A stretch of DNA of 64,000 nt from Rhodopirellula baltica SH 1 (GTDB taxonomy: Bacteria; Planctomycetota; Planctomycetia; Pirellulales; Pirellulaceae): positions 3,100,001 to 3,164,000 of the forward strand of contig NC_005027.1 in assembly GCF_000196115.1 (NCBI RefSeq), in the 5' to 3' direction. Position numbers and translations under genes: made by a program. The notes beneath the pieces were generated by a model. The model was not told the DNA's origin. It worked only from the letters and a program-made list of their open reading frames with translations, and did no database searches. This document shows, piece after piece, positions 25,838-35,589 of the stretch; the stretch's first letter is position 1, and every line of letters starts with the position of its first letter.

Positions 25838-28212
25838 ACCATCTCAGCCATCAAGTAGCTTTTGAGGCTCCCCAACACTTCGCGAACGCAAGGTGTCAGG
25901 TCACGACTGCGTCGGTCGCGGTTTCGAACGGGTTGGATAGTGACTCGCAACGAGGTTTGCGTGACGCTGTTGTCGTTCCGATTCCGCTTGCCTTGACCTT
26001 CATTCAGGTGAATCAACACGTGCAGCATCATTTGATGATCACTCGCTCGTCGGCCTTTTCCACCGCCCTGAGCGACAATGCGGAGCGATACCACGTTGCC
26101 GGTGACCTGAATGATTTCCGCTCGGTGATCCGAGATGAATCCGCGAAGCTTCTCGACCGCCAAATCGGTCGGCACTGGCGTGACCAAATGGAACTCGCTG
26201 TTCTCGTCTTCGCTCTTTGACGTCAACCAACGGAACCAACCTGGCCGCGAGTCGACTTCTTCGTCTTGGTGAATCCCCGATCCGAGTTGCACGACTCGGT
26301 TGCGTCCGTTCTCTTTCGCCTGCAAAAGAGCACGGTCCGATCGCGCCAGAATGGTCTCTGCCGCGTCGCCGGTTTGATATTCCGTGACACCAAAGCTGAC
26401 GGTGACCGATTCACCGTTGAGCCCATCCAGTGGAGTGACTTCGATCGCCTTTCGGATCTGCTCGGCACGTCGAGCCGCGGTGGCATTGTCGCTGTTGATG
26501 GCCAAGAAGACGAACTCTTCTCCGCCGTAACGAGCCACCAAATCTTCATCTCGTGCGTGGCTTTCCAAAACGCGAGCGAATTGGACCAACGCCTCATCGC
26601 CAGCCGGGTGACCGTGAACATCGTTGACTTGCTTGAAGTGATCGATGTCGCAGATGATCAGGCTAAATGTCGAATTATTCTTTTTCGAATCCGCAGTGGC
26701 GCGAACCAACCGGCTATCGAATTCAGCCCGGTTGGCAATGCCCGTCAGCGGATCACTCGTCGCCTTTTTGTGCAACGTTTGAATTTGGCTTTGAAGTTTG
26801 TTCCGGTCCGACATATCGCGAACCAGCACCAATGCGCCGCCGCCATAGGGATCGCTCACGGGACTGACCTGCAACAACACGTCTCGCGATGCACTGCCAT
26901 GAACGATCTTCATCGTGCGAGTCACCGTGGTCTGCAATCGCAGGCTATCGGCAACCGGGCACACTGCAGATTCGTTGCCGGATTCGTCGACCATTCCGAG
27001 TGTGTCGGCATCCCAATGACGCCCAACCATTGCTTCCGAAGCCACGCTGGTCATCCGAGCCAAAGTCTCATTCCAAAACGTGACTTGTCCTTCACAATCA
27101 GTAAACGCAACGCCATCGCGAAGTTGATCGCCCAACGCTTGATAGAATGGTAGCACGGCCGGAGTTTCCCCCTGCCAATTCACTGCCGGCTTCACGGCAG
27201 CCACGTTCGTCGTGCCGACCTGTTCTCCCGTTCGCATCATGCCAAGGAAGTTGGGTGAATTCGCATCCAGTTGTTGTAACCAACGATTCACGACGCTGCT
27301 GTGCAACAGCTCAGGCCGTCGCTCCAACATGGTTGCAAAATCTCGAGTCAGCTCAGGGTCGAATTGAGTCCCGCTTCCGCGGAACAGTTCTTGCAAAGCA
27401 CGCTCTCGGCTGAGTGCTGAACGATAGACTTGATCCGTCGTCATCGCATCAAAGGCACCTGCGATCGACATCATCCGTGCGCCCATCGGCAATGCATCGC
27501 CACGAACATGGTCTTCTTGTCGGCGTGAGTCGTACCAAACGCCGCAGTACTTCACGATGTCCAATAACGATTGATCGGCGGTGCAGCCACGCAGAATCTC
27601 GCAACCGAGTTCCGAGCAGCAATCCATCGTGAGCTGCTCTTCGATGCTGAGCTTACCGGGCTTTCGAAGAATGCGATCTGGAATTCCGATCTTGCCAATG
27701 TCGTGAAGTAATGCCGCGACTTCGATGCGATCTCGCACGTCATCGGCCAATCCCAACCGTTCACACCATGCTGAACAGGCCAGAGCAACGCGTAAGCTGT
27801 GAGCAGCTGTGGGAGCGTGTTTGGTCCGCAAGGCATAAAACAACGATGTCGCCATGCCCAATCGAGCCATGGCCAAATGATTTTCGAACGGCCGTGTATC
27901 TTCCGCAGAAGTGGCCGCGGAATCGGTCTGAGCGTTTGTGATCGAAGCGGGTTCAATCACCCCTGGAAGCTGCCCCGTGGCCGCTTCCCCCAATCCCATC
28001 AGCAATTCGCTCAATCGAGAGGCCGAATGCGCGGCATCAGTTGACCCGGCATCTGACGGCGGAGCATCGGAACTGGGGTTCTGTAGCTGCGGACGATTGG
28101 ATTGATCTAAATCGGTGTTGGCCGCATCCTTGGCAGGAGAGCCTGCGGGAACAGGCACCACGGGTGGCATACTGTGGTTGGCGAAATCGCTGGGAACCAT
28201 TTGGTCGTTCAT
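25819..28212 (-). CDS. HD domain-PAS-GGDEF signalling protein
   Basis: 797 residues from ATG 28212 (in-frame starts also occur at 28233 and 28293). After a low-complexity N terminus, residues about 130-320 form an HD-GYP-like domain with 'LLHDIGKIGIPDRIL'. The segment that should carry HHExxDGxGYP reads 'VKYCGVWYDSRRQEDH', so that half is degenerate. A PAS-like domain follows ('DQLRDGVAFTDCEGQVTFWNETL'). The GGDEF domain has 'SDPLTGIANRAEFD', 'DIDHFKQVNDVHGHPAGDEAL', the active-site motif GGEEF and an upstream RDED that fits an RxxD inhibitory site. A C-terminal domain of about 110 residues is unassigned. It probably synthesises cyclic di-GMP; phosphodiesterase activity is doubtful. Confidence 0.85.
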   Translation of the reverse strand: MNDQMVPSDFANHSMPPVVPVPAGSPAKDAANTDLDQSNRPQLQNPSSDAPPSDAGSTDAAHSASRLSELLMGLGEAATGQLPGVIEPASITNAQTDSAATSAEDTRPFENHLAMARLGMATSLFYALRTKHAPTAAHSLRVALACSAWCERLGLADDVRDRIEVAALLHDIGKIGIPDRILRKPGKLSIEEQLTMDCCSELGCEILRGCTADQSLLDIVKYCGVWYDSRRQEDHVRGDALPMGARMMSIAGAFDAMTTDQVYRSALSRERALQELFRGSGTQFDPELTRDFATMLERRPELLHSSVVNRWLQQLDANSPNFLGMMRTGEQVGTTNVAAVKPAVNWQGETPAVLPFYQALGDQLRDGVAFTDCEGQVTFWNETLARMTSVASEAMVGRHWDADTLGMVDESGNESAVCPVADSLRLQTTVTRTMKIVHGSASRDVLLQVSPVSDPYGGGALVLVRDMSDRNKLQSQIQTLHKKATSDPLTGIANRAEFDSRLVRATADSKKNNSTFSLIICDIDHFKQVNDVHGHPAGDEALVQFARVLESHARDEDLVARYGGEEFVFLAINSDNATAARRAEQIRKAIEVTPLDGLNGESVTVSFGVTEYQTGDAAETILARSDRALLQAKENGRNRVVQLGSGIHQDEEVDSRPGWFRWLTSKSEDENSEFHLVTPVPTDLAVEKLRGFISDHRAEIIQVTGNVVSLRIVAQGGGKGRRASDHQMMLHVLIHLNEGQGKRNRNDNSVTQTSLRVTIQPVRNRDRRSRDLTPCVREVLGSLKSYLMAEMVQNSDD

Positions 28213-28601
28213 AGCCGGTATTCTGCGAGACATCGTTGTCGAGATGTGGAACCCTACGTCCCATTTTGAACCCGGCTGCCTGAGGGTCCCCAAGGGGCAT
28301 CAATCGCTCCGATTTCGCACCCTCTCATCCCCGCAAAGTCCGCGCAATCAATACCACCGGTCCACCCAGCCAAGTTCTGACCCCGAATTCGTCGGGGATC
28401 AGGAACTTCGGCATCCAGATTTCGACTCCAATGGCTCGAAAACGTTGGACGAACGCTCCGTGCGGCACAATCGCAATCTTCCGCGAAAAACTTGCCACCG
28501 AACCCCCGTCCATCTAACATGGTTATGCGGCTTGTGACGGACCTTTAGCCTTCAGTCCTGAGCCCACAGGCTCAATTCATCTCATCTTCCGGACCATCAC
28601 T
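28213..28601. other. Divergent intergenic region
   Basis: 389 bp between the divergent HD-PAS-GGDEF and sigma-factor genes. It should hold both promoters. No recognisable RNA, repeat or conserved ORF is visible. Confidence 0.5.
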
Positions 28602-29225
28602 GTGAGCCTTTCCGACGTCGATCGTCAGCTACTGCAACGTTGCCTCGACCGGGAACCCCGGGCGTGGCAAGACTTTGTCGATCGATTTGTTGGTCTGGTC
28701 GTCCATGTCGTCAATCGGACCGCGATGGGCCGTGGCTTGTCCATGGACGAATCCACCCGCGACGACATGGTGGCGGAAGTGTTCCTGGTTTACGTCCGGC
28801 ATGATTTCGCCGTGCTTCGCCGTTTTCGTCGCCAATGCTCGCTCGCGACGTACCTGACGATCGTGGCTCGACGCGTTGTGGTCCGCCGCCTGACTGCCAA
28901 TTCAGCGGTTTCGGGAACCCACATTTCAGCATCTTCCGTTGGAACCTCGCTGGATAACGGAAACTTAGCCAACGGAAACACTGTCAACGGTGCGGCCAAC
29001 GGCCACGCCACACCGACGCAGGTCAACGGTGAACTTCAACGGATCGAAAATGCCGAAGAAGTCGAACATCTGATGTTACGTTTGGACCCGCGTGAAGCGA
29101 GCGTCGTGCGGATGTATCACTTGGAAGGCAAGTCCTATCAAGAGATCAGCCAAGCGGTCGGATTGAGCGAAAACACGATTGGCCCATTGCTTCATCGGGC
29201 CCGCGCAAAAATGGGCCGCGGCTGA
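28602..29225 (+). CDS. ECF-like sigma-70 factor with Asn/Gly-rich linker
   Basis: 207 residues from a GTG start. Region 2 runs from 'LLQRCLDREPRAWQDFVDRF' to 'FRRQCSLATYLTIVARRVVVRRL', and region 4 is 'LRLDPREASVVRMYHLEGKSYQEISQAVGLSENTIGPLLHRARAKM' in parts, with a clear helix-turn-helix. Between them lies an insertion of about 45 residues rich in Asn, Gly, Ala and Thr (for example GNLANGNTVNGAANGHA), longer than the usual ECF linker. No anti-sigma gene is next to it; recQ follows 75 bp downstream. Confidence 0.82.
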   Translation: MSLSDVDRQLLQRCLDREPRAWQDFVDRFVGLVVHVVNRTAMGRGLSMDESTRDDMVAEVFLVYVRHDFAVLRRFRRQCSLATYLTIVARRVVVRRLTANSAVSGTHISASSVGTSLDNGNLANGNTVNGAANGHATPTQVNGELQRIENAEEVEHLMLRLDPREASVVRMYHLEGKSYQEISQAVGLSENTIGPLLHRARAKMGRG

Positions 29226-29300
29226 ATACCCTCGATCGAGTGAACGACACTGTTCCCTGAAACTGCTAATCTGTTCGATCTTCTTTTTCGAACGATTGCA

Positions 29301-31550
29301 GTGAGTTCTCGGATGTCGTCGCCTTCTGATTCGACCTCAACCCTCGCACCGTCCAATTCGTCCGGTGACGAAATGGATCGTGCCCATTCGGTCCTCCGAT
29401 CGGTTTGGGGCTATGACTCTTTCCGTCCGTTGCAAGCAGATGCCGTCCAGGATGTGATTCAGGGCCGAGACAGTTTGGTTGTTTTGCCAACCGGCGGCGG
29501 GAAGTCATTGTGCTACCAAGTTCCTGCGCTCGTTCGCGACGGAATGTCCGTGGTCGTCTCACCATTGATCTCTTTGATGAAAGATCAAGTCGACGCGTTG
29601 ACCAGCAACGGTGTTTCGGCGGCGTTGGTCAACAGCACCCAGTCGGTGGAACAGAAACGCGAAACGGCAGAACGACTTCGCCGAGGCGAGATCAAAATTC
29701 TCTACCTCGCCCCAGAACGGTTGCTCACGCCGAAGACGCTCGACTTCCTACGCAGCCTGCCGATTTCTTTCTTCGCAATCGACGAAGCCCACTGCGTTAG
29801 CAACTGGGGACATGATTTCCGTCCCGAGTACCGCGGACTACGAATCCTCAAAGAACAATTCCCCTCCGCGTCCGTGCACGCTTTCACCGCCACCGCATCC
29901 GAACAAGTTCGCGATGACATCGCCGAACAACTGCAACTGAATCAACCAAACATTCTGGTCGGTGACTTCGATCGACCGAACTTGACCTACCGAATGCTAC
30001 GCGCCGATGGCAAATTGAATCAGATCCAGCAATGCATCGCTCAACATCCCGGTGAGTCAGGTGTGGTGTATTGCATCACTCGCAAAGAAGTCGAACAAAC
30101 TGCCGCTGCACTTGAATCCATGGGCGTCCGAACGCTTCCTTATCACGCGGGGCTGCCTGACGACGTTCGACAGGCCAATCAGGAAGCGTTCATTCAAGAG
30201 AAAGTCGACGTGATCGTCGCCACGGTCGCCTTCGGCATGGGCATCGACAAATCCAATGTTCGATTTGTCATTCACGCAGGGATGCCTAAGTCAATCGAGC
30301 ACTATCAACAGGAAAGTGGTCGAGCAGGACGCGATGGTCTCGCCGCCGAATGCATCCTCCTGCACAGTGGCGGTGATCTGATGTCATGGAAGCGCATTTT
30401 GGAGAACGGCGACCGTAGCAACTTCCAATCCGCCATGGCATCGGTCGAATCGATGGCGGCACTGTGCAACGGTGTGCAATGCCGACACGCATCGCTCGTG
30501 GAATACTTCGGGCAGGAATACGACTCGGACAACTGCAATGCGTGTGATGTTTGCCTGGGCGAACTCGACGTCGTGGACGATCCGATCACCCTCGCACAGA
30601 AAATTTTGTCGTGCGTGGTTCGTTTGAAAGAGCGATACGGCGCCGGCCACACAGTCAAAGTTCTCACCGGATCGCGTGACCAAAAAGTCATTCAGGCAGG
30701 ACACGATCAACTAAGCACCTACAACCTGCTCTCCAGCGAAGGTGCCACCGCCGTTCGCACATGGATCGAACAACTCATTTCTCAAAACCATTTGATCCGG
30801 ACCGGCGAGTTTCAATCACTTCGCCTGACTGAATCCGGACGAGCCCTTCTGAAACGCGAAGGTGAAGTGACGCTTACAAAAGTGTCAGCGAAAAGCTCGT
30901 CACGGCGTCCCGCCGCGAATGAATCTTGGGAAGGTGTCGATCGCAAACTGTTTGATCATCTCCGTTCCCTGCGCAGCGAAATGGCATCGGAACGAGGCGT
31001 GCCAGCCTACGTCATTTTCGGCGATGCCGTCCTTCGCGAATTGGCTCGCGTTCGTCCAACTTCCATTGAAAAATTGACCAACATCCGTGGAATCGGTGAT
31101 CGAAAACGCGAAGAGTTTGGACAACTGTTTTTGGATTCGATTGATCAGTACTGCGAGGAAAACCCTCTGGACAGAGACCAAACTGCCAACACCACTTCGG
31201 CGACCATCAGCAAACCTCGCGCGAACGCAACTCCCAACGCCGCCACAGTCCAAGCATCCCAACTTTTTCGCGAGGGATGTTCGGTGGAAGAGGTCGCTTC
31301 GAAAATGGGCCGCGCCGAGTCGACGGTGAACAAGTACCTCAGCGACTACATCCAAGCGGAAAAAATCACCGATCCATCGCAATGGGTTTCCAACGAAGAG
31401 GCCGAGGCTATCCGTGCCGCATTGATGGCAGTCGAAGACGAACGACTTCGCCCAGTCTTCGAAGCACTCGGCGAAGAAGTGTCGTATGAAAAGATCCGCA
31501 TCGTCGCCTCTTGCATGAAGAACGAGATGGCAGATGGATCGGACGACTGA
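29301..31550 (+). CDS. recQ: ATP-dependent DNA helicase RecQ
   Basis: 749 residues from GTG 29301 (ATG 29313 is an alternative). The superfamily 2 helicase core has Walker A 'LPTGGGKSLCYQ', the DEAH box 'FFAIDEAHCVSNWGHDFRP' and motif VI 'YQQESGRAGRDG'. The RecQ zinc-binding domain is intact (CNGVQCRH ... CNACDVC) and is followed by the winged-helix RQC region, an HRDC domain ('DRKLFDHLRSLRSEMASERGVPAY' region) and an extra C-terminal helix-turn-helix ('FREGCSVEEVASKMGRAESTVNKYL' region). It unwinds DNA 3'-5' in recombination and repair. Confidence 0.95.
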   Translation: MSSRMSSPSDSTSTLAPSNSSGDEMDRAHSVLRSVWGYDSFRPLQADAVQDVIQGRDSLVVLPTGGGKSLCYQVPALVRDGMSVVVSPLISLMKDQVDALTSNGVSAALVNSTQSVEQKRETAERLRRGEIKILYLAPERLLTPKTLDFLRSLPISFFAIDEAHCVSNWGHDFRPEYRGLRILKEQFPSASVHAFTATASEQVRDDIAEQLQLNQPNILVGDFDRPNLTYRMLRADGKLNQIQQCIAQHPGESGVVYCITRKEVEQTAAALESMGVRTLPYHAGLPDDVRQANQEAFIQEKVDVIVATVAFGMGIDKSNVRFVIHAGMPKSIEHYQQESGRAGRDGLAAECILLHSGGDLMSWKRILENGDRSNFQSAMASVESMAALCNGVQCRHASLVEYFGQEYDSDNCNACDVCLGELDVVDDPITLAQKILSCVVRLKERYGAGHTVKVLTGSRDQKVIQAGHDQLSTYNLLSSEGATAVRTWIEQLISQNHLIRTGEFQSLRLTESGRALLKREGEVTLTKVSAKSSSRRPAANESWEGVDRKLFDHLRSLRSEMASERGVPAYVIFGDAVLRELARVRPTSIEKLTNIRGIGDRKREEFGQLFLDSIDQYCEENPLDRDQTANTTSATISKPRANATPNAATVQASQLFREGCSVEEVASKMGRAESTVNKYLSDYIQAEKITDPSQWVSNEEAEAIRAALMAVEDERLRPVFEALGEEVSYEKIRIVASCMKNEMADGSDD

Positions 31551-31591
31551 CAATCACCGCATTGAATTTTGGTGAGCCTCGATCGCCCCGA

Positions 31592-32548
31592 TCAATTTCG
31601 ACTCCAACGAGTTCTTAGAGCGTCAATCAAGACCGCCACAACGATCACCACCCCAGTGATGATCTGTTTGCTCGCGTCGGACACGCCGACTTGAGCCAGT
31701 CCGGTCTGCAAGACTTGGATGATCAGCACACCGATAAACGACCGGACCACATTCCCCCGGCCTCCCATCAAACTGGTCCCGCCAATGACGCAAGCGGCAA
31801 TCGCAGCCAACTCGATTCCGATGGCAGCATTGGGATCGGCGGTCGACAATCGCGACGTTTGTGCGAGGCCTGCTAGACCGCACATCATCCCGCTGATCGC
31901 GAAAATCGCGATGCACAATGGAGCCGACCGGATCCCAGACATTCGAACTGCTTCCGCATTGGTGCCAATCGCGATGCAGTAGCGTCCCCAAACCGTCCGA
32001 GTCAAAAACAACTGCCCCAGAACCACTGTTGCAATCGCGAACATGAAGGCGGGTGAAACGAACACGCCGGGCAGAGGCTGACCAAACCATTCAATTCGGC
32101 TGCCGATGTAGATCGCCTGTGAATCCGTGACCACTTTGGTTGCCCCGCGAGCGATCTCGAGCATGCCCAACGTGACAATGAAGGATGGAATTCCAAACCC
32201 AATTGAAATGGCTCCATTCAATCCACCGCCGATCGATGCCACCAGAAGCGCAACCGGAAGCGCCATCCATATTGACCAATCGTAGTTGGCCATCAAAACA
32301 CCTAACACCGCTGACGATACCGCCAGCAAAGATCCGACCGACAAATCGATTCCACCGATGATCAACACCAATGTCATCCCGACGACCAAGAACGTTAGAT
32401 CGGGGACCTGATTGGCGATCGAGATCACCGTGGATATTTGGAAGAAGTTGTTGCTGAGCATTGAGAATATTGCCACCAGCACCAACAAGACCGCCACCAA
32501 CCCGAAATGCGGGGCGAGCGGTTTCAAAAACCCTTGCAACCGATTCAT
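31592..32548 (-). CDS. rbsC: Ribose-type sugar ABC transporter permease
   Basis: 318 residues from ATG 32548, which overlaps the stop of the ATPase gene (ATGA). It is a multi-pass membrane protein of the BPD_transp_2 family with about 8-10 helices (for example GLVAVLLVLVAIFSMLSNNF, LVVGMTLVLIIGGIDLSVGS). The conserved 'GGIDLSVGSLLAVSSA', 'GLLNGAISIGF'-like segment (GGGLNGAISIGFGIPSFIVTLG) and 'AACVIGGTSLMGGRGNV' identify the RbsC/AraH group. It forms the membrane channel with the two adjacent gene products. Confidence 0.93.
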   Translation of the reverse strand: MNRLQGFLKPLAPHFGLVAVLLVLVAIFSMLSNNFFQISTVISIANQVPDLTFLVVGMTLVLIIGGIDLSVGSLLAVSSAVLGVLMANYDWSIWMALPVALLVASIGGGLNGAISIGFGIPSFIVTLGMLEIARGATKVVTDSQAIYIGSRIEWFGQPLPGVFVSPAFMFAIATVVLGQLFLTRTVWGRYCIAIGTNAEAVRMSGIRSAPLCIAIFAISGMMCGLAGLAQTSRLSTADPNAAIGIELAAIAACVIGGTSLMGGRGNVVRSFIGVLIIQVLQTGLAQVGVSDASKQIITGVVIVVAVLIDALRTRWSRN

Positions 32549-34113
32549 GGTGTCGCCTCTTCGTTCTGCCATCTGTCATCCGACTCCGCGGTGGTCCGCT
32601 TCGATTCTTGCCCCGCGAAGGAAGCTTCCAAAATCGAATCTTCGCTGAAGTCGTCTCGTTCGAACTTTGTCACCATTCTGCCGGCGGACATGACTGCGAT
32701 TGCATCGCACGTTTCAAACAACTCTTCCAAATCACTGCTCACAATCACGATCGTCTTGCCTTGTTTGGCCAATTCCTCAAACAGTTCATAAAGTCTTGCG
32801 CGAGCGGCCACATCAATCCCGCGAGACGGTTCATCGAACAGGTAGACCTCGGCACCACGCGTCAACCACTTGGCCACCGCGACCTTTTGTTGATTGCCAC
32901 CGCTGAGCGTGCCGACAGGTTGCTCCAAGGATTGGCACCGAGTTTCGAGCGAGGCGTGGATCGCACTGGCCGATTCAACCTCCGCCGTTTGTCGTATCCA
33001 TCCTTTGGCTGAAAATTTGCTGGCGAGTGCGGCCAACGATGTGTTGGTTCGAATCGGCTGAGTCAACAACAACCCATTTTGCTTGCGATCTTCGGTCACC
33101 ATTGCGAAACCAGCTTCAACGGCCTGACTGGGGTGGGTGAAGCGAACCGCCTCGCCATCCGCCAACCGCACATGTCCAGAATCGGCCACGTCGGCACCAA
33201 AGATCGCTCGCAACAATTCCGTTCTTCCGGACCCCACCAATCCTGCGATTCCCAATCGTTCTCCTCGATGAACATCAAACGAAACGTTGTCGACCATCCC
33301 GCACGAGATACCCTGCACCGACAATCCCACCTCGCCTCGACGATGACTTTCAAAGGTGGCCGCTGTGTGATTTGAACCGCCTCGGGCTTCTTCCTCGGAA
33401 CTCATCCAAGCAACCATCTTTTCGCGATTGATCTTTGCGATGGGTTCGGTTGTAACCAGTCGCCCATCACGCAGCACGCTGACTTCGTCGGACAGTTGCT
33501 GAACTTCTTCGAGTCGGTGCGAGATGTAAATGATCGCGACACCTTGCTTGCGCATCTGGGTGAGATGTGCAAACAGCTCTTCGGATTCACTTCCGGAAAG
33601 AGCGGCCGTTGGTTCATCCAAAATCAAAACGCGAGCGTCACGGGCTAGCGCCGCCGCGATTTCGATCATCTGTTGTTTGCCGACCCCCAAGCTGCCGACA
33701 ATCGTGCGTGTATCGACATCGGGCAGACCAAACCGATCCAATATTTGACGTGCGGAACGATGCAGCTCGCTCATTCGTAAAACGCCGAACCGGTTGGGAA
33801 GAGACGCCAGGCGAAGGTTTTCCGCGACCGACAACGTTTCAATCAAATTCAATTCTTGTTGAACGATCTGAACTCCACTCGCCTCCGCATCCTGTTTGCT
33901 GCCGGGCTGATAGTCACTGGCGTCCAGAGACATCTGCCCACCGGTCGCTGGGATCAATCCACTGATGATTTTGCACAGCGTGCTTTTCCCAGCACCATTG
34001 GCACCAAGCAAAGCGTGTAGATGCCCGGCATGAAAATCGATGGAGACGTCGTTCAGCACCGTGACGTTGCCGTAAGACTTCGTCAGGCCTCGAACCGAAA
34101 GAGCGACCTTCAT
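32545..34113 (-). CDS. rbsA: Ribose-type sugar ABC transporter ATPase (two ABC domains)
   Basis: 522 residues with two nucleotide-binding domains. The first has Walker A GANGAGKSTLCK, a signature region 'GSLGVGKQQMIEIAAAL' and Walker B 'VLILDEPTAAL'. The second has the degenerate P-loop GLVGSGRTELL normal for RbsA-like proteins, the signature 'TLSGGNQQKVAVAKWL' and 'VYLFDEPSRGIDV'. It overlaps the upstream binding-protein gene by 4 bp (ATGA) and the downstream permease gene by 4 bp. It supplies energy for sugar uptake. Confidence 0.95.
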   Translation of the reverse strand: MKVALSVRGLTKSYGNVTVLNDVSIDFHAGHLHALLGANGAGKSTLCKIISGLIPATGGQMSLDASDYQPGSKQDAEASGVQIVQQELNLIETLSVAENLRLASLPNRFGVLRMSELHRSARQILDRFGLPDVDTRTIVGSLGVGKQQMIEIAAALARDARVLILDEPTAALSGSESEELFAHLTQMRKQGVAIIYISHRLEEVQQLSDEVSVLRDGRLVTTEPIAKINREKMVAWMSSEEEARGGSNHTAATFESHRRGEVGLSVQGISCGMVDNVSFDVHRGERLGIAGLVGSGRTELLRAIFGADVADSGHVRLADGEAVRFTHPSQAVEAGFAMVTEDRKQNGLLLTQPIRTNTSLAALASKFSAKGWIRQTAEVESASAIHASLETRCQSLEQPVGTLSGGNQQKVAVAKWLTRGAEVYLFDEPSRGIDVAARARLYELFEELAKQGKTIVIVSSDLEELFETCDAIAVMSAGRMVTKFERDDFSEDSILEASFAGQESKRTTAESDDRWQNEEATP

Positions 34114-35243
34114 TCGTTGCTCAGATTCTCGGACGTGATCAGATCCACGGGCGTTTCAACGTCTTCGATGGAAGCTTCCTCGTCTGAAGATTCACCGAGC
34201 TGTTCCAGTGCCGCTTCGATGCCGAAGACAGCCAACTTATCACCGTGCTGATCCGCCGTGGCCAGCACCTTGCCTTCTTCGATAGCTTGCCGGATCGCGG
34301 TGATGTTATCGAATCCGACGATTTGTACTTCGCCCGCCCGCCCCGCACTTTTGACCGCTGCGATGGCACCGAGAGCCATTGAATCATTGGCCGCCAAGAT
34401 TGCTGTGATCTCCGGATGCTCGCTCAACATGGACGACGCAACCGTGTTGGCTCGCGACATTTCCCAATCCGCCGATTGGCTGCTCACGATTTCCATGTTG
34501 GCCTCTTTCATTGCGGCTTCGAAACCTTTCAATCGCTGTTGAGCGTTGAACGAGGTGCGTATGCCTTCCAAAATCGCGACCTTTTCGCCCTTGCGATTGG
34601 CTGCCAGGTAATCACCAACGGCTTTCGCGCCCGCCATGTTGTCCGGGCCCACAAAGGGAACCGCGACATTTTCTTGCTGTAGAACATCCGCATCCAAACG
34701 GTTGTCGATGTTGACCACGATCACTCCCGCTTCGATGGCTCGCCGAAGAGCGGGCACCAGCACCTTGGAATCCGCCGGGGCGATGACAATCGCATCCACA
34801 CCGCTGGCAACCATTTCTTCCACCAAAGCGACTTGGCGACTGACATCACGCTCGTCTTTGATCCCGTTGACGACCAACTCGTACTGCTCGGAGTATTCAG
34901 CTTGATGAGCCTCGGCTCCCTTGGCCATTGTCGAAAAGAACTCATTGGCCAACGACTTCATGATCAACGCCACTCGAGGTTTGGCATTGCCATCGTCCTT
35001 GGATTGCGAAGTCGTATTTGACGAAGTGCAGCCGGTAACCATCAAAGCCAAAATGGTGGCGAAGCAAACAATTCGATTAACCGTTGCCGGCTTTGTCCGA
35101 AACCGAGACTGAACCTTTGGCAAAGGTTCGTTTTTCGACGGCTCCAAAGATCGCCCAGAGAGGGGCAGATATTGTTTCGGGCGACGACCGGTCGTGATTG
35201 CAGTGAGCATTCGTTTGATGCGGTGAGGTGGGGAAGGAAGCAT
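34110..35243 (-). CDS. rbsB: Ribose-type periplasmic sugar-binding lipoprotein
   Basis: 377 residues in the annotated frame. A lipobox (LALMVTGC) ends a hydrophobic stretch near residue 70, so the mature protein is probably a lipoprotein. About 55 basic residues precede it, which suggests the true start is internal, although no good ATG is present between. The mature part is a Peripla_BP_4 domain: 'PRVALIMKSLANEFFSTMAKGAEAH' region, 'VDAIVIAPADSKVLVPALRRA' region, and 'AILAANDSMALGAIAAVKSAGR'. It is the first gene of the transporter operon. The ligand may be ribose or a related sugar. Confidence 0.9.
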   Translation of the reverse strand: MLPSPPHRIKRMLTAITTGRRPKQYLPLSGRSLEPSKNEPLPKVQSRFRTKPATVNRIVCFATILALMVTGCTSSNTTSQSKDDGNAKPRVALIMKSLANEFFSTMAKGAEAHQAEYSEQYELVVNGIKDERDVSRQVALVEEMVASGVDAIVIAPADSKVLVPALRRAIEAGVIVVNIDNRLDADVLQQENVAVPFVGPDNMAGAKAVGDYLAANRKGEKVAILEGIRTSFNAQQRLKGFEAAMKEANMEIVSSQSADWEMSRANTVASSMLSEHPEITAILAANDSMALGAIAAVKSAGRAGEVQIVGFDNITAIRQAIEEGKVLATADQHGDKLAVFGIEAALEQLGESSDEEASIEDVETPVDLITSENLSNE

Positions 35244-35589
35244 CAGGAAGGTGCGCCACGCGAAACAGAGATTTCACGCGGCAGCGACAGCATAACCAGT
35301 CTATCGATTGAGGTGGTGTGAAGCACCGGCGTGTTTCGAGGTTGTGCAGTGACCTGATTCGTCATTCGGCAGATTTCCAAATGGCGTACCTCTTCCGAAG
35401 CGAAGTTCGGGGACAGGTCGAGCGACGCCGTTCAGGCGTACGCGAGAATGAGTGTCGAAAGATATCACGAACACAGCAATGAAAACTGCACAACCGCATT
35501 CGGCAGTGGGGTTGCCCAGCTGGCGACGGCCCATGAAATTGTTTGCAATACAATTTCTCTTCGCAACCTCGCACCCGATCGGCTCGATC

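Noticed and set aside
30900..31553. 217-codon minus-strand open frame opposite the 3' end of recQ
   Set aside because: Antisense to the HRDC/helix-turn-helix region of recQ; no independent support.
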